This document shows positions 8,818 through 16,055 of a stretch of DNA of 64,000 nucleotides, in pieces; within the stretch, counting starts at the first letter, position 1, and each line of letters begins with the position of its first letter. Made by a program: the position numbers and the translations under genes. Under the pieces are notes generated by a model. The model was not told where the DNA came from. It did no database searches and was given only the letters and a program-made list of their open reading frames with translations. The DNA lies in the NCBI GenBank assembly GCA_039679855.1, contig JBDKUE010000005.1:1-64000 (forward strand). Direction: 5' to 3'. This DNA comes from UBA5314 sp039679855 (GTDB taxonomy: Bacteria > Bacillota > Syntrophomonadia > Syntrophomonadales > Syntrophomonadaceae).

Positions 8818-9579
8818 CTACAGAGCCCCATCCTTTTGCAGTGCTTCTACCAGGGCTTTTACCCCAGCTTTATCGGCGCTGAATTTCTGCCCGTTGCGCG
8901 TCAGGCTGGCGGCTTTTATGCCAACCGTCTGAACTCGGGCCTCATATGGGCCCGGGAGATCGGTCAGCCCGATCTCCTCCACCGGCTTTTTGGAGGCGGC
9001 CAGGGTGTCTCTCAATCCCGGAATACGCGGTGTATTGATATCCGGGGCTACTGTGACCAAAACCGGCAACGGCGCGGCCGCCACTTCCAGCCCTTCTTCA
9101 GTCTTGCGCTCTACCTTGATCCGGCTTCCTTCAATATTGATGGAAACCGCATAGCTGATGCAGGGGATACCAAGCTTTTCTGCCAGGCGGGGCCCAACCT
9201 GCTGAGCATACAGATCGCTGGAGCCTTCACCGCAGAGAATCAAGTCATACTCAATGCGGCCGGTTATGGCGTCAGCCAGAATAGCTGCGGTTTGGGCGGG
9301 CTCCAAATTTTCAAAAGACGGGTCGTTTACGAAATAGGCCTTCTGGGGCCCCCTGGACAACGCGTCTTTTAAGCCCTTGGTGTCATCTGGACGGCCTATA
9401 GTAATAGCCGCCACACTGCCGCCGAACTTTTCCTGCAGCAGCATGGCTTCTTCGATGGCATTCTTATCATAGTCACTGATCTTGTAATCGACTACGCTCA
9501 TATCGAGGGCCTGTGCAGGGCCGGTTCTGATGTAGGCTTCATCGATTACCCATTTATAACAGCACAGAATGTTGGGCAC
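8818..9579 (-). CDS. etfB: Electron transfer flavoprotein beta subunit
   Basis: AMP-binding subunit of ETF, 253 aa. Recognisable segments are CYKWVIDE near the N-terminus, then DKNAIEEAMLLQEK and LILCGEGSSDLYAQQVGP, which belong to the nucleotide-binding fold. The GTG at 9579 is preferred over a TTG at 9597 because GAGGGGTG is then correctly placed and the protein begins with the usual hydrophobic strand. It lies about 50 bases downstream of the acyl-CoA dehydrogenase gene, in one operon. Confidence 0.95.
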   Translation of the reverse strand: MPNILCCYKWVIDEAYIRTGPAQALDMSVVDYKISDYDKNAIEEAMLLQEKFGGSVAAITIGRPDDTKGLKDALSRGPQKAYFVNDPSFENLEPAQTAAILADAITGRIEYDLILCGEGSSDLYAQQVGPRLAEKLGIPCISYAVSINIEGSRIKVERKTEEGLEVAAAPLPVLVTVAPDINTPRIPGLRDTLAASKKPVEEIGLTDLPGPYEARVQTVGIKAASLTRNGQKFSADKAGVKALVEALQKDGAL

Positions 9580-9631
9580 TTTTATATCACCCCTCAATTA
9601 CTGCTTCATAAGTCTAACCGGCTGTCACCGG

Positions 9632-10774
9632 CTAGCGGAGCACATTGCCGGCAATAACCATTCTCTGTGCTTCCGATGTGCCCTCGTAAATTTCGGTAAT
9701 CTTGGCATCCCGCATCAAGCGTTCAACTTTAAAACCTTTGCAGTAGCCATAACCCCCGTGAATCTGCACCGCCTTGGCGGCATGTTTGGAGCACATTTCG
9801 GCGCACCATACCTTGGCCATGGACGCTTCCTTGGTATAAGGCAGCCCCTGATCCTTTAACCAGGCGGCATACATGTACATAAAGCGTCCAGCCTGAACTT
9901 CAGTGGCCATGTCCGCTATCATCCACTGGATGGCCTGGTTCTTGCTGATCGGTTTGCCGAACTGGACCCTCTGTTTGGCGTAGCTTATCGATTCATCCAG
10001 GGCGGCCTGGGCGATTCCCACCGCCTGGGCGGCAATCCCTATGCGGCCATTGTCAAAGCTGCCCATGGCGATCTTAAGGCCCATACCTTCCTGTCCCAGA
10101 AGGTTCTCTTTGGGAACCCGGCAGTCTTTAAAAACCATTTCAGAAGTCTGGGAGGCGCGGATGCCCATCTTCTTGAAGTGTCCACCGACGCTCATTCCAG
10201 GAGTTCCCTTGGGCACTATGAAAGCGCTCATGCCTTTCGGCCCGCCCGCTTCCTTGTTGGTCCAACCAAAGACAACATAGATGTCTCCATTGGGCCCGTT
10301 GGAGGTAAAAGTCTTGGTTCCGTTGATGATATAATCATCGCCGTCTTTGGTGATCATCGTGGTCGCCGCGCCGACATCAGTTCCCGCTCCGGGCTCGGTA
10401 AGCGCAAAAGCTCCCAGGGCCCCGCCGTTGCACAGAGGGGTGAGGTATTTCTTTTTCTGCTCTTCATTGCCGAAATAGAATATCGGTCCGGCGGCCAGAC
10501 CGGTATGCACCGACATGGTAAACCCGGTCGCTGCACAGGAGCGGGACAACTCTTCAACGGCCACTGCATAAGTAAGGTAATCAGTTCCTGCTCCTTGGTA
10601 TTCCGCCGGATAAGGCATACCCATCCAACCCATGGCTCCCAGCTTCTTGATTACCTCCTCCGGGTAGCGGCTGTTCTCATCGATTTCCGCTGCGATGGGA
10701 TCAACGTAGGTCTGGGCAAACTCCCTCATGTTTTGCCTGACCAGTTCCTGTTCTTCACTCAGTTTAAAATCCAT
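9632..10774 (-). CDS. Acyl-CoA dehydrogenase (ETF-linked)
   Basis: FAD enzyme of 380 aa that introduces the 2,3 double bond into an acyl-CoA. Family signatures include ALTEPGAGTD, IHGGYGYCKGF and RDAKITEIYEGTSEAQR near the C-terminus; the Glu of IYEGT is the expected catalytic base for short- and medium-chain enzymes. The start at 10774 is chosen over the longer frame because AAGGAGAGGT precedes it and MDFKLSEEQ is the typical N-terminus. First gene of an operon with etfB and etfA, controlled by the promoter and palindrome at 10830-10858. Chain-length preference cannot be read from the sequence. Confidence 0.95.
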   Translation of the reverse strand: MDFKLSEEQELVRQNMREFAQTYVDPIAAEIDENSRYPEEVIKKLGAMGWMGMPYPAEYQGAGTDYLTYAVAVEELSRSCAATGFTMSVHTGLAAGPIFYFGNEEQKKKYLTPLCNGGALGAFALTEPGAGTDVGAATTMITKDGDDYIINGTKTFTSNGPNGDIYVVFGWTNKEAGGPKGMSAFIVPKGTPGMSVGGHFKKMGIRASQTSEMVFKDCRVPKENLLGQEGMGLKIAMGSFDNGRIGIAAQAVGIAQAALDESISYAKQRVQFGKPISKNQAIQWMIADMATEVQAGRFMYMYAAWLKDQGLPYTKEASMAKVWCAEMCSKHAAKAVQIHGGYGYCKGFKVERLMRDAKITEIYEGTSEAQRMVIAGNVLR

Positions 10775-10829
10775 GTTACCTCTCCTTCCCTCTCTTAAAT
10801 CATAGTGCGCCCTGATCCTGTTTCCTTGA

Positions 10830-10858
10830 ATTCTAATGGGACAGAAATAGTCTGTCAA
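10830..10858 (-). promoter_or_regulatory. Consensus sigma-A promoter with embedded operator for acd-etfBA
   Basis: On the minus strand TTGACA (10858-10853) and TAGAAT (10835-10830) are separated by 17 bases. A perfect 6-5-6 palindrome, GACAGA-AATAG-TCTGTC (10840-10856), overlaps the -35 box and spacer, as expected for a repressor operator. The neighbouring MarR protein is a candidate ligand of this site. Confidence 0.75.
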
Positions 10859-11040
10859 CCATTAATTTGTATACCAAGTAATTTGTCGAGGTTGTCTATT
10901 TTTCTGCATTTGACTACTGTTGAAAGGGTTTAAGTGGTGTGATGGTTCTCATGATGGCCTGGTACAACTATATCGGGGTCTACTACCTTATTCACCTCAC
11001 TTTCGAAGTAGGTTTTCGCACGGCAAATATTGCCTATAAA

Positions 11041-11068
11041 AAACCCGCGCTCTTATGAACCCGGGTTT
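11041..11068 (-). terminator. Terminator of the marR-like gene
   Basis: AAACCCG and CGGGTTT pair across a 14-base loop and are followed on the minus strand by a T-run. The stem includes the last codons of the MarR gene. Confidence 0.7.
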
Positions 11069-11469
11069 AGTTTAAGCAAAAGTTCTTTCAAAGATTCACC
11101 TTCCGGCTGGGGCAGATTGGACAGAGCTTCTACGTTGGCGTCGAGTATCACCTGGTTTAAAGGGCCCTCCAACTGGCGGCCGGCATCGGTAAGCATTACC
11201 CGCATAGCCCGGCGGTCTTTAGGATCGACCTGTTTTTCAATGAGTCCTTTATGTTCAATCCGGTCAAGAATTCCGGTCATGGTTGAACCGTCCAGGGACA
11301 GCATGTCAGCCAGCTGCCTGGCAGTTTTGCCATCCCCATTCCATAAGCATGCTAGTACTGCGTACTGGCCGGGTGTCACGCCGTATGGGGCGAGCCGGGC
11401 TTTAAAAATCTGCTGGACAGATTGTTGGGCTTTGGTCAGGACAAAATTAATGCACCGTTCCAACTCCAT
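11053..11469 (-). CDS. MarR family transcriptional regulator
   Basis: Winged-helix repressor of 138 aa. The DNA-binding segment is GVTPGQYAVLACLWN followed by KTARQLADMLSLDGSTMTGILDRIE, and the wing follows in KGLIEKQVDPKDRRAMRV, all typical of MarR. The ATG at 11469 is used because the N-terminal helix MELERCINFVLTKAQ is standard for the family; GGAGGT lies 12 bases upstream, a rather long spacing. Its position next to the acyl-CoA dehydrogenase-etf operon suggests it senses an acyl-CoA or fatty acid and represses that operon. This is inference from context. Confidence 0.88.
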   Translation of the reverse strand: MELERCINFVLTKAQQSVQQIFKARLAPYGVTPGQYAVLACLWNGDGKTARQLADMLSLDGSTMTGILDRIEHKGLIEKQVDPKDRRAMRVMLTDAGRQLEGPLNQVILDANVEALSNLPQPEGESLKELLLKLNPGS

Positions 11470-11503
11470 AGTATTTACTTTACCTCCATTGTCTATCCAG
11501 GCT

Positions 11504-11531
11504 AACCTGTGTCTTTTTATTTTAACAGGTT
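11504..11531. promoter_or_regulatory. Inverted repeat upstream of the marR-like gene
   Basis: AACCTGT, 14 bases, ACAGGTT: 7-bp arms located 35-62 bases before the marR start. It may be an autoregulatory operator. It resembles the acd operator (GACAGA-N5-TCTGTC) only in the ACAG/CTGT core. Confidence 0.35.
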
Positions 11532-11604
11532 GGTCGGCGGTCGGCAAATATGCTTATTAACAGGCAAAAATTCGGGATCAAGAAATTGGTTGGCTAATAT
11601 TACC

Positions 11605-11632
11605 TTGACAAATATTCCTTATTCATTATAGC
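11605..11632 (+). promoter_or_regulatory. Candidate promoter of the Mop-domain gene
   Basis: TTGACA (11605-11610), 16-base spacer, TATAGC (11627-11632). It would give a leader of about 125 bases before the start at 11766. I see no known riboswitch in that leader. Confidence 0.4.
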
Positions 11633-11765
11633 CATTGACTGAATATTGTACTATGGAGGAAGAGTAGCAGTTCCCGAACAGCTCGCATCCTCAGGCCAAA
11701 TTTTCTCAATTATTGCAGATGCTGCAGCTTAAGACATTATACGATTTATAGGAGGTAGAGGAACT

Positions 11766-12188
11766 GTGATTCCCGAACAATGCAGAATTTGTGAAGTATA
11801 TGGATATTGCACGACAACAGAACAGGAATGTATTGCCTACAAGGAAGGCTTTAACTGGAGAAAACCTGAGGGTCAAGAAGACTGCACAACATGTTTTACC
11901 AGCAGCTATTGCGCTTCCAACCCGACTATCTGCGACAACGGTGAAGTTGATCGGATAGTGGGAGTGGGCACCTCCAATCAACCGGGCAACAGAGGGTTGA
12001 TTAACTGGGTTTCCGGCCCGGTGGTCAACATCGAAAAGGGCGATTACATGGCCCTGGTCACCATACAAGCCGGAAACAGCTTTATGACATCCATGCTGCC
12101 GTTGGAGAAATTTGAAGACCTGGGGTATGCAATAGGCGATACGGTCACGTTTGCTATCAAGGCATTGAACATTAAAATCCTCAGATAG
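11766..12188 (+). CDS. Cys-rich N-terminus fused to a Mop/TOBE molybdate-binding-like domain
   Basis: 140 aa starting at GTG behind GGAGGT. The first half carries eight cysteines (6, 9, 15, 22, 40, 43, 49, 56) in two groups of four, suggesting metal or iron-sulfur binding. The second half (about 79-140: NWVSGPVVNIEKGDYMALV and GYAIGDTVTFAIKA) has the spacing of a Mop/TOBE domain, which binds molybdate or tungstate oxyanions in ModE- and Mop-type proteins. I do not know a named protein with this pairing. A role in molybdenum or tungsten handling is inferred from the second half only. A hairpin element and a terminator follow it. Confidence 0.7.
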   Translation: MIPEQCRICEVYGYCTTTEQECIAYKEGFNWRKPEGQEDCTTCFTSSYCASNPTICDNGEVDRIVGVGTSNQPGNRGLINWVSGPVVNIEKGDYMALVTIQAGNSFMTSMLPLEKFEDLGYAIGDTVTFAIKALNIKILR

Positions 12189-12224
12189 CGAACTATCGCA
12201 AAGGAAGCTGGGCGGCCAACTGCT

Positions 12225-12383
12225 GGTACAACGTTCCGTATATTATGTATATAAGTTGGAGCGGATTTTATCGAAGTACAAGGCGGAGGAATGAGTAATA
12301 CTGGACGTATTGCGATTGACGACAACGCAGTAATTCGGAAAAATCCGCCAAAATTATGTGCATAATATACGGGACGTTGTACC
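12225..12383. repeat. 159-bp palindromic MITE-like element
   Basis: The outer arms are near-perfect inverted copies: the left begins GGTACAACGTTCCGTATATT and the right, read on the other strand, begins GGTACAACGTCCCGTATATT. Pairing continues inward through GCGGATTTT to a core with GTAATAC/GTATTGC, so the whole element can fold as one long hairpin. There is no ORF. Fourteen bases of the left arm end recur at 4440-4453. Confidence 0.75.
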
Positions 12384-12385
12384 CG

Positions 12386-12419
12386 GGCGGGACAACGGTG
12401 TAAAAGCCGTTGCCCCGCC
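12386..12419 (+). terminator. Terminator after the Mop-domain gene
   Basis: GGCGGGaCAACGG pairs with CCGTTGcCCCGCC across a short loop, followed by TAGTTTTT. It probably terminates the plus-strand Mop gene just beyond the palindromic element. Confidence 0.65.
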
Positions 12420-12441
12420 ATAGTTTTTGAACTGGTTTTTA

Positions 12442-12858
12442 TCATTTTCGACGTTTTTCTTTGCGCCATTTCTTTTTGCGAGGCCGCATCCAAAGATGAT
12501 GAAGATGCTCGAAGACGGCCTGAGCCGCTGCATATATCAAGGCACCATATGGGCTTATACTTGCCTTATCCAGGAGGGACAATCCCATGCCTGCCAGGTA
12601 GACCAAACTAAAGGCTGTAAAAAAGTCAATAATCGTCAGTCTGGTTATTTTATCCTTCTGGTAAAATTTCTTTTCCAGTAGTCCTGCCAGAAGGGCAAAA
12701 ACGAGCCCGATTATAATTGGAAAGTATTCAATCGAAAACTTAATCTGTCCGCTGAAAAAGAAACTGGTGAGAAGAAGCAGCATAGGGCTGATAATGATTT
12801 TAAGCCACAGGTTGGTATTGCTAAATACGGTTTTGGGCAAGGGCAGCTCTCCTTTCAT
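12442..12858 (-). CDS. Small membrane protein of unknown family
   Basis: 138 aa with about four hydrophobic segments (near 18-35, 43-62, 73-93 and 100-115) and a strongly basic C-terminal tail rich in Lys and Arg (WMRPRKKKWRKEKRRK). I do not recognise the family. The ATG has almost no space from its GGAG; AAAGGAGAG six bases before an in-frame TTG at 12840 may mark the real start, seven codons in. It is preceded by the terminators of the CoA-transferase block, so it is probably a separate transcription unit. Confidence 0.6.
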   Translation of the reverse strand: MKGELPLPKTVFSNTNLWLKIIISPMLLLLTSFFFSGQIKFSIEYFPIIIGLVFALLAGLLEKKFYQKDKITRLTIIDFFTAFSLVYLAGMGLSLLDKASISPYGALIYAAAQAVFEHLHHLWMRPRKKKWRKEKRRK

Positions 12859-12904
12859 TCTCCTTTCTTAATATTTAACCTTAAAGTCATATAAAAAAGC
12901 TAGT

Positions 12905-12982
12905 AAAAAAGAGCGCCACTTAGGGTGCCGCTCTAAATCTACCCCAGGGGAAAGCTCTGCTTGAAGCGGGCTTTCCCCCGGG
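12905..12982 (-). terminator. Double hairpin terminator of the Hdr/CoA-transferase block
   Basis: Read on the minus strand, a hairpin built on GGGGAAAGC/GCTTTCCCC (12942-12982) is followed by AGAGCGgCAC/GTGgCGCTCT (12910-12934) and a T-run. It closes the long minus-strand catabolic block. Confidence 0.75.
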
Positions 12983-13053
12983 CTAATTATAGAAAAGGAG
13001 AGTTTAAAGATCGCAATGTTGTGGGCAAAAGATGCTTTTTTTCATAACGCAGT

Positions 13054-13803
13054 CTATTTAAATTCGAATCCCAGTATATTGTTCACATCTACCTGTCTGA
13101 TGGCCGCCAACTCCTGGGCACTGGGCGGATCCATTACCGTCACATCGGTCTCATCGATTGCCCAACCCGTATTTTCCTTAACTTCTTCCAGGGTAGTATA
13201 AGGGAAGATGGCATCGAGCTTCAGATACTTTTCTCCTTTGGGCTTTCTGAAGATACATAACGGTGTTATAACTGTAAACGGTTTGTCAAAAGCCGGTTTG
13301 GTAGTGGCGAAGTCCACGTGTTCTATAAAGGTCTTCTTGTCGTGAACCGTTTTCCAGATTATGGTCCGCGGGGTGACCGGGGTCAAAGTAGCGCTGCCCG
13401 CTCCCCCGGGGCCTCTCAGTTTCGGGTGTTCATAGTCCCCGCCCAGATAGGACATGGCGATGCGTCCTTCCTTGTCCATCTGCAGACAGGAAAGAAACGC
13501 GATATCTCCTTTACCGGAACAATACAGGTCGAAAATTTCATCCAATCCAAAAGTAGCTACCGAACCGATGTAGGTGTTGGTGGTTAGCGTGGAAGCCACG
13601 GTGGGCGGTGCGGCCCAGTCATGGTCGACACCATCGCTCAAGGTAACGTAGGTGAATTCTTTCCCCAGGGCTTTGGCAGCTTTCATAGCCACCATGGGGG
13701 TGGAAGAAGCCAGACCATGGAATACCACGTCGCCTTCCCTGATTTCACGGATTATGGCGACAGCCATCATTTCCGGCTTGCCGTAGTCTTTGCCGTATTC
13801 CAT
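13054..13803 (-). CDS. Class I CoA-transferase-like beta subunit, catalytic Glu replaced by Asp
   Basis: 249 aa, same fold and order as glutaconate CoA-transferase beta subunits. The start at 13803 follows GGAGGG, one base after the stop of the alpha subunit. Where the two other beta subunits of this window have TEGG and YEAG with the catalytic Glu, this one has LSDG, so Asp57 replaces Glu. Known context from memory: a Glu-to-Asp change in A. fermentans glutaconate CoA-transferase was reported to turn it into an acyl-CoA hydrolase, and IpdAB-type hydrolases of steroid degradation also lack the beta-subunit Glu. A hydrolase or ring/chain-cleaving role is therefore as likely as CoA transfer. 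Confidence 0.82.
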   Translation of the reverse strand: MEYGKDYGKPEMMAVAIIREIREGDVVFHGLASSTPMVAMKAAKALGKEFTYVTLSDGVDHDWAAPPTVASTLTTNTYIGSVATFGLDEIFDLYCSGKGDIAFLSCLQMDKEGRIAMSYLGGDYEHPKLRGPGGAGSATLTPVTPRTIIWKTVHDKKTFIEHVDFATTKPAFDKPFTVITPLCIFRKPKGEKYLKLDAIFPYTTLEEVKENTGWAIDETDVTVMDPPSAQELAAIRQVDVNNILGFEFK

Positions 13804-13804
13804 T

Positions 13805-14623
13805 TTAAGCCCTCCCTTCCAGCATTTTATCTGCAAATGCTTTTACGTCTCCGGCTTTTACCGCCTTCTGGTAGGCTTTATGATCGTCCCAGTCCACCTT
13901 GACGTATTCCGGGAAGCAGATGCCCGGTTTCGCTCCACCAGGGAGCTCAACTACTGCTTCCACCAGGAAGTGCGGTATAGAAGTCAGCTTGGGTTCTTCC
14001 TGCATGCGATAGGTCCCCACAATACGCTCGGTGGTTATTATGGCCTTTTTGGCCGCCCGGGCCAGCAGGGCATCCTGATAGCTGGGTCCCAGGATGCGGG
14101 CATTTCCATAAATATCGGCTTCCTGCACATGAATAATGGCATAGTCAGGGACCAGGGCCTTTACTACTACAACTTCCTCGCCATTAAAGGGGCTCTTCAT
14201 AACCTGGAAAAACTCGGGGCGAATGCCAACCAGATCGCTGCCCCACATTCCTCCTACCGGGAGGAAAGGTACGCCGTATGCTCCCGCACGGAAAGCATTT
14301 ATCATGGCCGTTCAAGAGCCTTCAACTGCCCGGCCCTTCCCGTCTCCTTCCATAGCTTTGCGCATTCCGGGTGCCAGGCCTGCTTCGTTCTCCAGGCCAA
14401 AGAAACCGAAATAGGCTGTGTCGGCCTGCCCGGTAGCCATGAGAATATCCGCCGCGATGCCGGGTGCCGCTCCGCTCACCTTGAGGTCTTTGACTGGCTT
14501 CCTGGTGAGCTCCAGGGAAAACAGCGCAGGATTGCGGTGCATCGCATTCCCCCCTACCGCCAGCAGCATGCCGTCCTTAATAAGGTCGGCTGCCTTCGAC
14601 AGGGTTGTAAGCTTGTCGCGCAT
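13805..14623 (-). CDS. Class I CoA-transferase-like alpha subunit with in-frame TGA (candidate selenoprotein)
   Basis: The reading frame from ATG 14623 (behind GGAGG) runs to 13805 with one interruption: codon 104 (14314-14312) is TGA. Sequence on both sides is intact family sequence with no frameshift: GGNAMHRNPALFSLEL before, AFRAGAYGVPFLPVGG and ADIYGNARILG after. At 272 aa it is close to IpdA-type subunits and shorter than GctA (about 320). Aligned with the other alpha subunits here, the TGA falls on a variable polar position (His in EDYSHVQM, Asn in EDYSNGAI). By my recollection this matches the catalytic Glu region of IpdA. A SECIS-like hairpin follows the TGA. Alternatives are a recent nonsense mutation or a base-call error. 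TGA serves as a normal stop elsewhere in the window. Confidence 0.75.
14278..14298 (-). promoter_or_regulatory. SECIS-like hairpin just downstream of the in-frame TGA
   Basis: On the mRNA, AUGCUU-U-CC-GUGC-GG-GAGCAU folds into a stem of six pairs, a bulged U, two pairs and a four-base loop starting with G. The loop starts 22 bases after the TGA. A bulged U below a short upper stem and a G-first loop are features of bacterial SECIS elements. The fold was found by eye, not by energy calculation. Confidence 0.45.
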
Positions 14624-14666
14624 GGTAATACCTCCTCTATATTTAAGATAGTTTTGAAAAGAAATT

Positions 14667-15974
14667 TTATTTTTTAGCTGGGCGCTTCTGGGTTAAAAAT
14701 ACTGCGACTGAAACGGCTAGAGCGATTAAACAGAACATAAACGCTGATTTAAAACCAGAAGCAGCAATAACTTTATTAACCACCGGAGCCTTGGCGATAA
14801 TCGCAGACGTAATATTCTGGAACACTGCGCCGCCCACAAATACGAAGACGTTTAAAAATCCGGTAGCGGTTCCCTGTACAGCCGGCTCCACATTTTCCTT
14901 GAGGTTGGCATAGAGCACCACAAAGAAGCCGTTAAAGAAGCCATACAAAAACATCAGAACTTTGATAAACCCCGGTGAAAGGGTGTTAACCATAAATACC
15001 AGGGGAATCCACATGACGATGCTCAGGATAACCCCAATCAGAATGACTTTGAATCTTGATTTAAAGACCTTATCAGCAAAGATTCCGGATAGAGGACAGC
15101 CAAATATCATCCCAAGCGGGATCAAGCTGATAATGGAAGCCGCCTGAGCTTTGGTCATTCCGTAGGCGTTGATCAACCAGGGGCTGGCCCAAAGGCCCTG
15201 AAATGCCATGATGGTTCCATACCATACAAAGAAAATGATGATAATGGTCCAAACATTCCAGCTTTTGGTGCTCATGGCTATGGCCTGGCCAATTGAAAAG
15301 CTCGAAGATGCTTTGGTTTCCTCGCGGCCTTCCATCTGAGCCGGGGTGGCACCGCCGATCTCGGTGGGCTTGTTTCTGATGAGCACGTAGGCCAGTATAG
15401 CTATGACTATTGAGACAAAGCCCACCAGACTCATGGAGCTCCTCCAACCTATGGCTGATATCAAAGCCACCAAAGGTGCGGCTGCCGCCAGGGCGCCGAT
15501 GTTGCCGATTGCCAGCAAAGCCCCGGAGTAAGTGGCGAATTCGTTGGACCTAAACCAGTCTGCCAAAAAGCGCATAGCAGGTACATAGACAAAACCAACC
15601 CCGAATCCCACTAAAAACCGGCCGGCCAAGGCAGTGTTAAAGCTGCCGGCATAGGCGAAAACCAAGGCCCCAAGTCCGGCTACAGCTACGAATATTGCCA
15701 TAGTCAACCGGGCGCCAATCCGGTCAGCCAGAATGCCGGCCGGAAGCTGGCCAGCGGCATAAGCCCAGAAGTACATCGAGCCAAACAGCCCCAGTGCTGA
15801 AGCTCCTATTCCGAAAGCAGCCGTCAGATCACTCGCCATAACCGATGGCGAAACGCGGTGAAAATACACAAAGAAATAGGCGAGAGCTATGGCCAAAAGC
15901 GCTACATAGCGATAGGACATGGTCTTTTTTACAGCTTCCGGCGATAGATCATGCATGTTATTCAACATGTTCAT
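14667..15974 (-). CDS. MFS transporter
   Basis: Twelve-span major facilitator protein of about 435 aa. The N-terminal half has FHRVSPSVMASDL, GQLPAGILADRIGAR (the loop 2-3 MFS signature) and FLVGFGVGFVYVPAMR; the C-terminal half repeats the pattern around GCPLSGIFADKV. The type is close to organic-acid and sugar-phosphate permeases. It lies between two CoA-transferase pairs and probably imports or exports the carboxylic acid they activate (inference). The ATG at 15974 is better spaced from GGGAGAG than the upstream ATG at 15995. Confidence 0.88.
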   Translation of the reverse strand: MNMLNNMHDLSPEAVKKTMSYRYVALLAIALAYFFVYFHRVSPSVMASDLTAAFGIGASALGLFGSMYFWAYAAGQLPAGILADRIGARLTMAIFVAVAGLGALVFAYAGSFNTALAGRFLVGFGVGFVYVPAMRFLADWFRSNEFATYSGALLAIGNIGALAAAAPLVALISAIGWRSSMSLVGFVSIVIAILAYVLIRNKPTEIGGATPAQMEGREETKASSSFSIGQAIAMSTKSWNVWTIIIIFFVWYGTIMAFQGLWASPWLINAYGMTKAQAASIISLIPLGMIFGCPLSGIFADKVFKSRFKVILIGVILSIVMWIPLVFMVNTLSPGFIKVLMFLYGFFNGFFVVLYANLKENVEPAVQGTATGFLNVFVFVGGAVFQNITSAIIAKAPVVNKVIAASGFKSAFMFCLIALAVSVAVFLTQKRPAKK

Positions 15975-16055
15975 TGCTTCAGACTCTCCCTTCATTTCGG
16001 TTAATCGGGCAGCCGGGAAGGGACTGTTGCCAGCCCCGGCGCCACCCTCTGATGG

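Noticed and set aside
8836..9372. Plus-strand 178-codon frame within etfB
   Set aside because: Shadow of etfB, which has clear family similarity; high-GC third positions open the opposite frame.
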